A DNA stretch of 64,000 nt from Anisodus tanguticus (GCA_034509755.1 CM067551.1:15558501-15622500), one strand, 5' to 3'; counted from the stretch's first letter, positions 1-12,446 are shown. The notes: a model not told the origin generated them from the letters alone. Translations and numbers: made by a program.

Positions 1-248
1 GACATCTATGATCAACAATTTCAAGGCCATTCTTCTCCTTAACATGTGATGGTATACAAGCAAACATGTGTATACCAATTCATAGGATTAGAAAAATATG
101 AGCACATATATACACATACCATCCAATATATACAAAACACAAATAGAAATAAACCATCGTCAACAAATGTCCACATCAATCCATAAACCATTGAACAAAC
201 ATTTACACCTTAGGTTCAGCAAAATCATTCATTTTCCTTCTTGCTCAT

Positions 249-363
249 CATACAACAATATGAGCTTTCTACCCCTGCATAACAACTTCAGCTTCCTCTG
301 TAGCATAACAGCTTTAGCTTCCTCCCCCTGCATCAACATCATTAGCTTCCTCCCGTTGTATCA
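249..363 (-). repeat. Short tandem repeat of purine-rich units downstream of the env-like frame
   Basis: About four imperfect units of 26-31 bp follow one another. On the minus strand each carries a purine-rich core close to GGAGGAAGCT followed by a GATGTTGATG- or GTTGTTATG-like stretch. The array lies between the end of the env-like frame and the expected 3' LTR, where Sireviruses are known to carry multiplied polypurine tracts. That role is inferred from position and base composition. Confidence 0.6.
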
Positions 364-376
364 GCATCATCTCCCC

Positions 377-1995
377 TCTTTTTGTGAAGAAAGTAGCATC
401 ATGAAATTGTTTCTAGCCTGTATCAGGACATTCCTTGCAGCATCAACTTCAACAATTTGTTGGTTGATTTTTGCAATTCGATCTACAAGTCATTCTGTAG
501 ACAGTATAGACTGTCTTGGACCAATGTTGCCCAGAATGTTGGTGACATTTCTGGTAATATTTTCACTTTTAGCTTCCTTCTTCCAGGGCAAGTCGATGAC
601 TCTGTCCTTGCTCTTCAAAATTACTTTGTTTACAGTGTAAAGCTTAGGAGCCTTCCCTAAAGTGTCTTCTCTCTTACGCTCAAAGCCTTGGGTGGTTAAT
701 ACTTTGTAGATCAGAGAGGGAAAATGAAGGATTGAAGTTGATTCTTTCTCAGCCAAGTTTGCAATTTGATGAAATATCATTTTTTCCAAATCAACTTTCA
801 AACCTTTCCCAACTTTATACAACAGAGTGGTTTGTTCAGATGTCACAATTGACTAATTCACTGAAGGAAGCCAATTGTGAAAAGCAATTTTGTGGAGGGT
901 GGAAAATAGGGGTGTTAGTTTGGAGGCTGGACATCTAGGGATCCATTTCTTTATTATACCTCTAGTGATGTATTCAATTACTTCATCCCTATTGTCTATC
1001 ACATGTTTAACTTTTCTAATATTATCTCTAGCATTTTGGCCAATGCATTGATTTATGATAGCATGCGTAAAAATATATACCTTGTTATAGAGATATACCT
1101 TCCCAAATTTCTTTGAGGAGGTATCCTCTATAGCAGAGCTTAAATTCGCATAAAACGGCCTTACTATCTCATCAACATATGGTTCTTTTTCAGTGATAGA
1201 ACCAATAAGTTGTCTGTCCTTTAATAATTCTACCAAATCATATTCAACACAGAAAGCAATATCTAGCACTCTCTCAGACCTAATTACTTTATTCTTGTAA
1301 AAATCCCACATATCATGGTTAACTTTAGAATAGAATTTATCTGAGAAAGCAGATACCTCGATGTCTGAGTCAGACATGTCTGAACTGATGGATTTGGTAC
1401 TGTTGGAGGATGTTGCGGCATGTGTCTCTTCGAATGTTGGCTAAAATGTTGTCTGAGATGTTGTGACATCTGTGGAAACATTTGGAGCAGTACTTGTTCT
1501 TGTAGTCCTGGGAACTCCCTTTGGAAAAAAATATTTCAAGGGGGTTTCATCTGGGATTTCCCTTTCTTGAGGCACACTGGGTTGTTCAGAAGCAGATGAT
1601 TCTTCCTTAGTTGAGAAAACATAGTCCATATTTTCACTATCATTGCTCGAGTAAGCGGGTTTAGATGTTTCACATTTAGACCTTTTGCTACTCGAACCTT
1701 CTTGGACGATTTTCTCAAACACTTTACTCGATCAGCGAGTAGGAAAGGTAGATGACCTTGGCCTTTTACCCAGAGATGAGAAATCAAAAATTTGATCGAC
1801 ATCTATAGGGTTATTAGTATCTCCAGGATAGCTGATATCTAAAGGTTCATCAAAACCTTTAAACACTATTGCTTTTGAAAGATCCTCAAGGAGATTTGAG
1901 GAAGAAGACTGGCCCGGTTGCTGAGATATATTCAACGGAGGGCTAATGTTCATGGGAGTGTTGGATGGAATGTTGATTGACATTTGTTCTGACAT
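377..1995 (-). pseudogene. Env-like / plant transposon-associated protein of the Sirevirus-like element
   Basis: The frame starts at 1995 with a Ser/Pro/Asn-rich, low-complexity N-terminal part. It continues after frame changes near 1730 and 1440 into a folded region at 1377-853. There the segments KFGKVYLYNKVYIFTHAIIN and NWLPSVN resemble the domain annotated in plants as putative plant transposon protein. A C-terminal part at 846-490, and past a stop to about 377, has the heptad-like character of a coiled coil (RIAKINQQIVEVDAARN). Position downstream of pol matches the extra gene of Sireviruses. Its function is unknown, and calling it envelope-like rests on position only. Several stops or frameshifts mean it is not translated as one protein. 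Confidence 0.7.
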
Positions 1996-1999
1996 TGGA

Positions 2000-2930
2000 G
2001 AAGTTTTAGTCGGTTAGAATTGAGGAGATGGTTTTGAGGAATTAGAGTTTATGAAAGTGATTGGAGTTTGATTTGGTGTTTCCATCAAGTAGGTAGGAAG
2101 GTATACACCCGCTGAGCTTTTCCCCTTTATTTTCTATAAAAAAAATAACAAATGAGAGGAATGTTTATATACATGACAATTTTTCTTAGCAACAAGAATC
2201 CCTTAGTTTTAGGTGTTTCAATTTTATACAATAATGTACACCTAAAATATTAGGATAAAAAAAATAAACATCACGGTAGGAATAAAATTTAATCTGATAA
2301 TTTGAAATTCTGAAATTTCATTAAACAAGGCATATAATAGGGAGTAAAATCCGCTATTTCAAAAATCAGATAAGAGCAACATCCCAACACATATCACATT
2401 CTGAAAATGTCAACAGTAATGTTAGCAACATTTTGGACTACACAAGTATTTTGGTCCCACAAGAATTTTCAGATTTGGCAACAAATCAAGACACGTTTTA
2501 TATGCATTTTATGAGTTTGACCACTGGACCAATGTAACATTTTCTCATCGTGTCCTTGGTCTAATCATATAACACATATATAGGATTTTTTCGTGTAAAA
2601 AATAAGAATACTTTTATGATATTCTCAAATATTTTTTGAAGCACTCGATACTCCTATAGAATGTATCTTTTCACGGGCTTTGCCCATTTTTACAGTTGCC
2701 AAATATATGTAAAGGCTTTGCCTTATTTTGATACTTTCTTTTTATGATATGTATATATCATCGCAGAGAACGGTACCACTTTGATAACATATTCTTATTG
2801 AAGGATCATGCCTGTCTGACCAAAAGTTATGCACCATACAACAACAATAATCAGTTAGTGATATTACATAGGTAAATGTCACCCAAAATGTTAGACAACA
2901 TTTCAGTCGACATTCACCAAAAATGCCTTT
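2000..2930. other. Non-coding spacer between pol and the env-like frame
   Basis: This AT-rich stretch has no supported reading frame, lies inside the Sirevirus-like element, and separates the RNase H end (2931) from the env-like start (1995). No LTR-like termini were recognised in it. Confidence 0.5.
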
Positions 2931-5900
2931 TTAGAGATTACAAAGACCAAGAGATTTCTTTAAACTAGAAAATCTCTCATGGTACAAAGCTTTTGTAAAA
3001 ATATCAGCTAGTTGATGAAAAGTGTTAACATGTTTAGTTTGAACTAGCTGTTTTTCAACTAAATCTCTTAAAAAGTGATGTCTAATATCAACATGTTTTG
3101 TACGTGAGTGCTGAACTGGATTTTTGGAAATGTTTATAGCACTCAAATTATCACAGTATAAAACTAAAATATTGCTAGTAAATCCATAGTCGTCTAACAT
3201 GTGTCGTAGCCATATTAATTGAGAAAAACAACTTCCAGCTGCTACATATTCAGATTTATCAGTTGAATATGAGACGCAATTTTGTTTACGTCTATACCAT
3301 GAAACAAGGTTATTGCCAAGATAAAAACATCCTCCACTTGTACTTTTTCTATCATCCACATCTCCAGCCCGATCCGAGTCACCAAATCCTATTAAGTTAG
3401 GATTAGTGTCTTTAGAATACCAACTTCCCAACTCATTTGTGCCAGCAACATATAGAATAATACATTTCACGATATTTAAGTGGGACATTTTGGGAAAGAA
3501 TTGAAAATGTGCACAAACACTAAATATAATATCTGGGCGACTAACAGTAAGATAAAAAAGGCTACCTATCATATATCGATATAATGTTGGGTCGACATTT
3601 TCACAAACATTTTCCTTACATACCTTCTGTGATGAACCCATTGGCGTTTTCATCTGTTTATCATTCTCCAAACCAAATCTATTAACTAGATTCTTGACAT
3701 ATTTACTATGTGAGATGAAAATTCCATCTTCACTTTGCTTTATCTGCAAGCCTAAGAAAAAAGTTAATTCCCTAATCATGCTCATTTCAAATGTCGATGA
3801 CATAACTTCAACAAATGAATTTAGGTACGACTGTGAAGTCGATCCAAAAACTATGTCATCCACATAGATTTGAGCAATTATAATATCTACACCGTGTCAT
3901 TTAATAAACAAAGTACAATCAGCTTCGCCACGGTTAAAACCAAATTCAAGAAGAAAGTTAGTTAAACGAACATACCATGCACGGGGGGGGGGGGGGGGTT
4001 GTTTCAACCCATACAAAGCCTTTTTAAGCTTGTACACATAGTATGGATGGTAAAGATCTTCAAATCCTTTTGGTTGTTCAACATATACCTCGTCTAGATA
4101 ACCATTTAAGAAGGCACCTTTTGCATCAATTTGGTGTAAAGTAATTTTCAGACAACAAGAAATAGCAAGTAAAAGTCTAATCAACTCGATTCTGGCTACA
4201 TGTGCGAAGGTTTCATCAAAATCAATTCCTTCAACCTGAGTATAACATTGTGCAACGAGACGTGCTTTATTTCTAACAACTGTTCCCGATTCATCTCATT
4301 TATTTTTAAAAATTCACTTAGTTCCAATTACATTTGAATTATTTGGATGTGGAACTAAGTCCCAGACTTCATTTCGAGAAAATTATTCAAGCTCTTCTTG
4401 CATTGCTTGTATCCATAAGTTATCTTTAAGTGCTTCTACAACATTCTTTGGTTCTAATGTAGATATAAAACAAGAAAGACTAACCTCTTGGTGTATGGTT
4501 GACATACACACATACCTTACAATTTCTCTATAGTTGAGTGGTTCTTTGCCTCTTGTTCTAATTCCTTCAAAAACTCCCCCTAGCACTTGGCCCGTTGGAT
4601 GATTCTTCCTAATCCTTGATGAGGGGTTCCTCCAAACTTGGTCTAACAATTCAGCACTTAACTCCTCATATGTGGCCTCTATTTCTGTTTCAGATGTTGC
4701 TTCAGGAGTGGCAACATTTGTAGCAACATTTGTGGCAACATCCGATTCTTCTACAATCTATGGATTTTCTAGTGTATCTATAATGTTATTTTCAGTAGTT
4801 TTTTCTGAAACATTAGAAATATCATCAAAGATAACATTTACAGACTCTTGTACAATTCTGGATCTCAGATTGTATACTCGATAAGCATGACTATTTTGTG
4901 AATAGCCAACAAAAATTCATTTATCACTCTTAGAGTCAAATTTTCCCAAATGATCCATGTCATTTAAAATATAGCAAATACACCCAAAAACATGAAAGTA
5001 ACACAAGTTTGGTTTCTTTCTATTTATAATCTCATAGAGTGTCATCTTTGTTCCTGGCCTCAAATGGACTCTATTAGCGATGTGATTAGCAGTATTCAAG
5101 GCTTCTGTCCATAAATGTTTTGACAAATGTTTAGAACTAAGCATCAATCTAGCCATTTCTTGCAATATGCTATTATTCCATTCTGCAACCCCATTATGTT
5201 GAGAAGTTTTGGGGGCATAAAACTCATGGAAAATTCCCTTTTTCTCACAAAAAATTGTGAATGAACTATTTTCAAATTATTTTCCATGGTCGGATCTAAT
5301 CCAAAAAATAGGAGAATAGAATAAATTCTAATTCTAGAGTGCAAGAATTTAAACATGTTAAACGTTTGTGATTTTTCTTTCAAAAAATATATCCAAGAAT
5401 ATCTAGAAAAATCATCTTCTATCACAAAGGAATACCTCATGCCTCCTAGACTGCCTACTTCAATTGGACCCATTAAATCCATATGTAGCAATTGAAAATA
5501 GTGAGACATACCTGAATGTTGTCTGTTGTGTTGGACAACATTATGAGAGACACATGTTTGCTTAACTTTCAAACAATCTTCAAATACAATTTACCTTTAT
5601 GGCTAAGTTTGGGTATGCCTCTAATCGCTTCATATGAGACCAATTTTTCTAAATTGCAGTAGTTGACATGCCCTAACTTTTGATGCCTTAGTGTTGTGTC
5701 ATCAACCTTAGCATTATTGCATGTTTCTTGTCTTACAACTAGATAGCAATTGTCACATGTTCTTGTACCTGTCATGACACGTATATTTGCTTCATTCATA
5801 ACTTCACAAGCATTCTTATTAAATTTTACCTCAAGATCATCATCACACAGTTGACTAATACTAATCAAATTAGCCATTAAGCCCTCAACGTGTAAGATAT

Positions 5901-6060
5901 TTCTTAAGACTGAAAATCCAGGAACATCCAAGATCCCTTTTCCAATTATTTTTCTTTTACTGCCACCTCCATAAGTCATGTTTCCTCCATTGAATGACTC
6001 ATAGTTCTTTAGAAAACTTTTTGTACGTGTCATGTGACGAGAACATCTACTATCAAAGTA
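2931..6060 (-). pseudogene. Copia pol: protease, integrase, reverse transcriptase, RNase H
   Basis: The protease region begins near 6060. Its active site reads Asp-Ser-Arg (YFDSRCSRHMT) instead of the usual Asp-Ser-Gly. The integrase zinc-binding part (LRHQKLGHVN) lies near 5690 and its catalytic core near 5500 (DLMGPIEVGSLGG). Reverse transcriptase spans about 4184-3870 with QIDAKGAFLNG, LYGLKQ and a YVDD box near 3860. RNase H ends at 2931 (TKHVDIRHHFLRDLVE, then ADIFTKAL). In the conserved LYGLKQAPRAWY block a poly-C/G run has inserted several prolines (KQPPPPPRAW). Frameshifts near 5570, 5150, 4900, 4380, 4190 and 3890 make this non-functional. Confidence 0.85.
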
Positions 6061-6239
6061 CCAAGAACCTGAAATGTTAGTTCTTAAAGCTGTTATAGCA
6101 ACATTACATGTTACACCCTTTTTAGGAACTCAAACTCTCTTAAAATATTTTTTACCTTTTCGCTTAGAAATGTTGCCTCGATTGTTATGGAGAATGTTGG
6201 ACAATATTTTAGGCAACATTTTTCTCACCTAATCTTGAA

Positions 6240-7355
6240 GTTTGAAACAATATGGTTTTAAGTATCCAGGGGAGTTACAGTGATGACACACAAACTTCAT
6301 ATTCTTTGACATATATGAGAGCATATTATTCATCACTTTTTCTTTTACAAAGCATATTTTCTCATTTTTATCAAAGAGATTATAGCATATGGTTTAAGAG
6401 AGTTTTCGTACCCAATTCCTACATGTGAAGGTTTACTAAAGCTGAGTATCTCATTCAATTTCGAAGTACCCGTGTTGAGCTTACGAAAGGTTGCTTCAGC
6501 TAAATCCAATTTTGCACGGATCTTACCAAATTAAATATTCTTTTTGGTAAGTGCAACCTCAAGTCGGGTTATCGTGCCTTTTAATACTAAATTCTTATGA
6601 GTTAAATATTTTACCTTTTTGTCAAGTTGCTTGGATTCTATGATTAAGGCTTTACAAATACTTTTTAATTCATTAATCATATCATCTTTGCATTCAACTT
6701 GATCCATACAATCAGCATCACTAATAGAAATAGAACCGCTAAAGCAATTAACATCAGTATAGTTAAACATTGTATACGACATCTTCATTATCCGATAGAG
6801 ACTGTTCGAAAACAGTAGCCAATATTACGTGCGTTTCAATTTCACGATCTCCTTCCTCTTCTCCTTCATCATCACTAAGAGAAACCCATAGGTTCTTACC
6901 ATTTTTTCTAAGAGTGTTTGCACATTCATTAGCATAATGATCCCAACCCGAGCATGCATGACATTGCATAGACTCAAGTTGTTTGGGATAAAATTTGGTA
7001 CGATACGAGGTGTTTCTTCTTAGTTGATTTCCTTTTTGTATATTTGGAAGGAATCTGGTGGGCTTTTGATTGAAGACTTGTTTTTGGTTCTCTTTAGATT
7101 TAGATTGATTTCTCTCATTGTTGAGCTTCCTTACCATTGAATTGTATTTTCGAGTGAGTAAGACAACATTTTCACCATCACTAATTTCTCCAAAATTCTC
7201 ATCCTCTTTTTCGATTTGACTCTCTGAGGATTGAACTTGAAGTGCCACATTCTTGCTTTTATACAATTCCTTTTGATTCTCAATGTTCACCTCATAAGTT
7301 TTGAGAATACTCAACAAGGTATGAAGGTCCATTGTGGCAAGATTGTGAGCTTTTT
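6240..7355 (-). pseudogene. Copia gag fragment with CCHC zinc knuckle
   Basis: On the minus strand the frame from about 7350 begins within gag (AHNLATMDLHTLLSILKTYEV is the usual mid-gag segment). It continues through a Lys/Asn/Gln-rich linker to an intact CCHC knuckle, CHACSGWDHYANEC, near 6970-6930, then an acidic DDEGEEEGD segment. A coiled-coil-like part lies at 6788-6531. The N-terminal half of gag is absent because the element is cut at about 7355. Confidence 0.75.
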
Positions 7356-7389
7356 AAGATCCATTGTAATGTTTATGAATTTATCGACC

Positions 7390-8330
7390 ACATCATCCCT
7401 CCCACGCCAAAGTCCACAGACATACCATCGGCTTCGACTTCTGATGCTGCACTCTGGTCTCATTGTCCTCCAGTGGATATACGATACGATATCTAATGAT
7501 CTGTTGCACACCATCATTGAGACCAATTCCACTGACTGCCAAACGTGGGAACGCTTGGAAAGTATTTTCCACGACAACAAAACTCACCGAGCGTTATAGC
7601 TTGAAAATATGTTCAAGGACGTTCATCATGACGATTCCCCAAATGTGTCTGCTTATTTTCAAGAACTCAAGATGCTTGCCGACAAACTCTCCAACGTCAG
7701 CGCACCAGTCACTAATCAATGATTGGTCATGCAACTTATTGCAGGTTTGAATAAATTCAATGACGACATTGCCACCATACTTTAGCAATGCACACAGTTA
7801 CCTCTATTTTATGAGGTCATTCGAAGCTCATCCTTGAGGAAACTTGGAAAATCAAGCACAACACCACTTGAGCCAGCATTGTCGACGCTACCCTCTCCAT
7901 CAGCGTCAGGCCCTCCTCTGACGGCAGGGCCACCCGTTCCGGCAACCTGAACCATCGATCAGAAGATAAGAAATAGTTCACTTCCTCCCGTAACAACCGT
8001 CAGAGTAGGCAGTCCGGCAAGGGCCACGACAGAAGTAATTTCAGAAACAACGGCGGCGGTAAGGGGCAGTCCCCACCAGCCGAGAACAGCCAGCAGCGAT
8101 CGTGGTAGTGGCAGTAGCCACCGTCATGGGCCTCCCGTTCTTGCCCGTATCGGATATCCTTATGGACTCTACCTCAGAATCGACAGGCCTAACCTGGCAT
8201 ACTTGGCCCACGTCCATAATAGGCCTACATAGCACAGGCCCTCCGTCATCGACTTATGCACCGACTCCATGCAAAAATTGGTATATGGATATATGCGCCA
8301 CATCTCACATGACGGCATCACAAGGTACTC
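7390..8330 (+). pseudogene. Copia gag and protease remnant
   Basis: Pieces of a gag of the UBN2 type are readable: SDLLHTIIETNSTDCQTWE, then DSPNVSAYFQELKMLADKL and a PVTNQ-LVMQLIAGLN block. They are separated by stops at about 7600 and 7720. The downstream part is Pro/Arg-rich, and a protease-like WYMDICATSHMT lies near 8280. There the catalytic motif reads Asp-Ile-Cys rather than Asp-Ser-Gly. Confidence 0.7.
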
Positions 8331-8579
8331 TCTCGTCTTATTCCAATTTGAGTAATTTAAATCGGAATATTATTGTTGGTAGTGGACAAGGCATTCCCAT
8401 CCGTGGTTATCGTCATTCCTCCCTATCCCCACCACATCCATCACTAATCTTAAAAAATGTCCTCCATGCCCCTAAACTCAGTAAGAATCTAATCTTTGTG
8501 CGATGTTTCACAACTAACAATTGAGTTTCCCTTGACTTTGATCCTTTTGGTTTTACTGTAAAGGATTTTACGACAAGGA

Positions 8580-9470
8580 GACGAATAGTGAGATGTGACA
8601 GCACTGGATATCTCTACCCTATTTCAAACGCCGTCAACAATCCAGCCTCAGTTCTATCAACCTTTGTTGCTCTTTCGTCTTCCCTATGGCATTCTAGATT
8701 TGGACATCCTGGAAACTCTGTTTTACGCTCCCTTAGGAAATATAATTTTTTTAATTGCAATCGTATTTCTAGGACTTCTATATGTGAATCTTGCATTTTT
8801 GGGAAATATGTCAAATTACCATTTTCTTCATCCATAAATTATACTTTAATGCTTTTCGATATCATACATAGTGATTTGTGGACATCCCCTATTTTGAATA
8901 TGACTGACCATCGATATTATGTGTTATTTTTGGATGATTATTCCATTTTTCTATGGACTTTTCCAATTGGAAATAAATCCCAGGTCTATCCCATTTTTTC
9001 TTCATTTAGTGCTTTCATAAAAACACAATTAGAAAAAGAGCATTAAATGTTTTCAGTGTGACAATGACAGGGAATTTGATAATAACCAATTTAAATAGTT
9101 TTGCTCCAAAAATGGTCTTACCTTTCAATTTTCCCGCCTCATCATCCCAAAATGGTAAAGCCGAACGGAACATTTGAACCATAAATAACCTCATTCATGT
9201 CTTACTTGCTCACGCCTCAATTCCCCCTCAATTCTGGCATTACGCACTCTCTATGGCCACCTATCTTCTAAACATAATCCCAAACAAGTCTCTAGATCAA
9301 CGGTCGCCCACTCAAGTTCTGTTTCATAGGAACCCCTCCTACCAACACTTGCATATTTTTAGATGTCTTTGTTACCCTCTCTATCCGACCACTCCCAAAC
9401 CTACCCCTGTCTTCCCCGTGTGTGTTTCTTGGTTACCCTGCCAATTATCGTGGTTACTTGTGCTATGACT
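8580..9470 (+). pseudogene. Copia integrase remnant
   Basis: The GAG-pre-integrase zinc-binding part is visible (SLWHSRFGHPGNSVLRSLRK, then CESCIFGKYVKLPF). It is followed by the first part of the catalytic core (FDIIHSDLWTSPIL, HRYYVLFLDDY). The frame is lost near 9046 and picked up again at 9253 (MATYLLNIIPNKSLDQRSPT), the usual C-terminal part of the core. Confidence 0.8.
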
Positions 9471-10150
9471 TGTCAAACCATAAAATTATTATTTCACCTC
9501 ATGCCATATTTGATGGGTCTCAATTCCCCTTTGCCTTACTACACTCGCCACCTCGACATTCCTACGACTTCCAAGATGATGGCTTAAATCCTCTTCTAAT
9601 TCACCATTTACATAGTCCACCATCCCAGACCCCGGCACCCGCCACTACCTCAGCCAGTAAGAGACTAGCTGTCCACCCGGTTCGGTTGATAGTAGCCTGG
9701 AACAACCCGCCTCAGGGTGATTCCACAACCACCTCTCGGCAAACCGAGGTTCGTCCAGCTAGTTCTATCACCCCTACCCTTCATCCTCTTCCCGGCAGTC
9801 CCACAACAAACCCCCCTCCCATCCTGCATCCTGAGACACACTCTCGGGCTATGGAACCCCGTGCCATGCATGAAATTCATAAACCTAAATGGTTGTTTAA
9901 CCTTTCCATTTCAGTTATCCCTTCCCCTATCCTTCGTAACCCGAAGGATGCCTTGTCCGACCCTAATTGGAATGTCGCAATGATTGACGAATATAATGCT
10001 TTTTATTAATAATAAGACGTGGGACCTAGTACCTCATCCACATGATGGTAACATTATTCGTTCTATGTGATTTTTAGACATAAAAATAAATCTGATGGAT
10101 CTTTTAAAAGGTAATAGGCTCATCTTGTAGGTGATGGCAGGTCTCAATAG

Positions 10151-11452
10151 GTGAGAGTGGACTGTGATAAAACGTTCATCCCGGTCGTAAAGCTCGCAAC
10201 CATCCGGACCTTCCTCAACATTTCCATATCCAAGTCTTGGTCCATTCATCAGCTTGATGTCAAGAATGCCTTCTTATATGAGGATCTTCATGAAACGGTA
10301 TATAAGCATCAGCCGATGGGTTTCAGGTATCCTATTCATCCAGATTATGTGTGCCTGTTGCGAAAATCGCTCTATGGACTGAAACAGGCTCCCCAAGCAT
10401 GGTACCAGCGGTTCACCGATTATGTCTCCTCTATTGTTTTTTCACACGGTAGATCCAATCATTCCTTATTCATCTACAACAAGGTGCAAACATGGGTTAC
10501 CTATTATTATATGTTGATGACATCATCCTTATCACATCATCTGATGCTCTTCGTTAGTCCATTATGTTTTTCATTTCATCTGAGTTTGCTATGAAAGATC
10601 TGGGCCCCTTGAGTTATTTCTTGGGCATCCCTGTCACTCGACATTTTAGCGGCCTATTTCTATGTCAGAAGAAGTATGCCGAAGAGATCCTTGACTGTGC
10701 AGGCATGGCATCTTGCAAACTATCCCACACGCTTGTAGACACTAATTCCAAGCTCAACGCTAATTTTGACCCTTCATATTAAGACCCGACTCACTATCGT
10801 AGCCTGGCTGGGGCCCTGCAGTTCTTCATATTCACGAGACTAGACATACCCTATGCCGTGCAACAAATCTGCTTGCACATGCACAGTCCAACGAAAGCAC
10901 ATATGCATGTCTTAAAACGTATTTTACAATACGTCTAAGGTACACTTCACTTCAGATTACATCTATACAGGTCTTCGCTCACTGGTCCCACTGCTCATTC
11001 TGATGCTGACTGGAGTGGATGTCCTGACACCTGACGCTCTATGTTTGGTTATTGCGTTTTCCTCAGAGATAACCTATTGTCTTGTCCTTCCAAAAGGCAA
11101 CCTACACTATCCCGATCCAGTGTAGAAGTAGAGTACAGAGGTGTCGCCAATGTCGTCTCTGAGTCTTGTTGGATCCGTAACCTTCTACTTAAGCGTCACT
11201 GCCCGATTCAAAAAGCACACTGATCTACTGCGATAATATTAGTGCGATATAACTTTCTGGAAACCCCATCCAACATCATCGCACTAAACACATTGAGATG
11301 GACATTCATTTCGTTCGCGAAAAAGTGGCTCGTGGTCAAGTTCGTGTCCTTCATGTTCCTTCCAAATATTAGATTGCCGACATCTTCACCAAAGGACTTC
11401 CGCGCATACTATTTGATAATTTTTGAGTCAGTCTCAGTGTTCGTGAACCTCC
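10151..11452 (+). pseudogene. Copia reverse transcriptase and RNase H remnant
   Basis: Reverse transcriptase blocks FIPVVKLATIRTFLNI, HQLDVKNAFLYEDLHETVY and SLYGLKQAPQAWYQRF are readable from 10151. The catalytic box near 10505 is frame-shifted (LLYVDD is recoverable only across a shift), and EFAMKDLGPLSYFLG follows at 10564. RNase H is readable from 11041 (FGYCVFLRDNLLSC) to about 11450 in three broken frames. Confidence 0.8.
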
Positions 11453-11469
11453 CTCTTCGACTGCGGGGG

Positions 11470-11665
11470 TGTAATAGAATATTTCCCAATATTCTTTCAT
11501 TAATTGTGTATCTCCTATTTTAGGTAGAATTATAATACTTTTGTAATTAGGTTAATTAGGTACCTAGTTTGTATCAAAGTAAATATTCTTGTAATCTTAT
11601 ATATATATATATATATATATATTGTAAATCATTTATCAATAAATATCAAGTAACATATTTCTTTA
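11470..11665 (+). repeat. Copia LTR (3' copy)
   Basis: The LTR starts TGTAATAGAATATT directly after a purine tract. It contains an (AT)n run at 11601-11622 and ends around 11665. A matching sequence in reverse orientation lies at 59360-59497, sharing the blocks CTAGTTTGTATCAAAGTAAA and AAATCAT-TATCAATAAA. The outer boundary is uncertain by about 20 bp. Confidence 0.65.
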
Positions 11666-12284
11666 GAAAAATATGCATAATATACCCAAGTTAGAATTGG
11701 GGAAGCATGATAAAAGAATCAAACTTAATTTATACCAAACCAGCATTCCCCGTGCCAAACAACATAGAAATGTATGCACAATACGCACAATGAATTTTCT
11801 TGTTTATGTCATTATAGTTGTTGTGTCTTTACCTATAGCTTCTAATTTAAATTGTACAAAATGACATATTAAGTTGCTTAAAAATAACTCATAATGTGCC
11901 TATGTGATGCCTTAAATTTGTGAGAAAATTTACTATAATTTAACCAAATTACTTCATAAATGCAACTTCGCAAGTTGTTACCTAAATGCAGTTAGAAACT
12001 AAATTGGATCAAATATGCTTATAGTTCCAAAAATATTTTTATTAGTCTTTTGTTAAGTTTTGTTTGAGAAAAGATAGTTTTGGCCCAATTAAATAACAAG
12101 AACATGGTTGTACCAAATTATTAACGGAAGATAAATTTAATGAATTTCACATAGTTTAAGGACAATAATAGCCAAATTGAATTGGGTATTGACTTGATAA
12201 AAGAAAGCTACTATGCTTCGATTGAGATGACATATATCACAATATTAAAAGGGAGATCTCCCTTCGAAGAGCGACAAATAAGGA
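11666..12284. other. Intergenic spacer, nothing recognised
   Basis: This AT-rich sequence lies between the copia 3' LTR and the 3' side of the cellulose synthase-like gene. No reading frame with recognisable similarity and no repeat termini were seen. Confidence 0.4.
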
Positions 12285-12406
12285 CACAATTTTCTGTCCT
12301 CGGATACTTCGAAAGTCCTTATTATTCAAAATAGATCAACATAGTCACAATTTTCTGTCCTCGGATACATCGAAAGCCCTTATTATTCAAAATAGATCAA
12401 CATAGT
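12285..12406. repeat. Two-copy 61-bp tandem repeat 3' of the CSL gene
   Basis: A 61-bp unit beginning CACAATTTTCTGTCCTCGGA and ending ATAGATCAACATAGT occurs at about 12285 and again at 12346 with few differences (CTTCGAAAGTCC against CATCGAAAGCCC). It lies 40-160 bp beyond the stop codon of the CSL gene, so it probably falls in or near its 3' untranslated region. Confidence 0.85.
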
Positions 12407-12446
12407 ACATCCAAATACTAGAAATACATTTGACATCACTAGATAT

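Larger units (their letters stand above)
1..7355 (-). mobile_element. Sirevirus-like Ty1/copia retrotransposon, 5'-truncated
   Basis: Read on the minus strand, this element runs from mid-gag (about 7355) through protease, integrase, reverse transcriptase and RNase H (ending at 2931) to an extra env-like reading frame (about 1995-377). The domain order and the extra downstream frame are typical of the Sirevirus lineage of Ty1/copia. The 5' LTR, primer-binding site and first part of gag are missing, because at about 7355 the sequence switches to a different copia element in the opposite orientation. No 3' LTR is identified before the window edge. Stops and frameshifts interrupt pol, so the copy is inactive. 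Confidence 0.85.
7355..11665 (+). mobile_element. Ty1/copia retrotransposon, 5'-truncated, with a 3' LTR
   Basis: On the plus strand this runs from mid-gag (about 7360-7930) through a Pro/Ser-rich gag tail, protease remnant (near 8280-8330), integrase (8588-9460), reverse transcriptase (10151-10780) and RNase H (11041-11450) to a 3' LTR starting at 11470 after the purine tract CTGCGGGGG. There is no 5' LTR. The same family recurs at 59356-61445 (minus), and a close relative at 32734-37030 (minus). Numerous in-frame stops show it is dead. Confidence 0.85.

Noticed and set aside
98..640. Plus-strand frame of 180 residues
   Set aside because: It is antisense to the env-like frame and the purine-rich repeat of the Sirevirus-like element, and has no recognisable domain.
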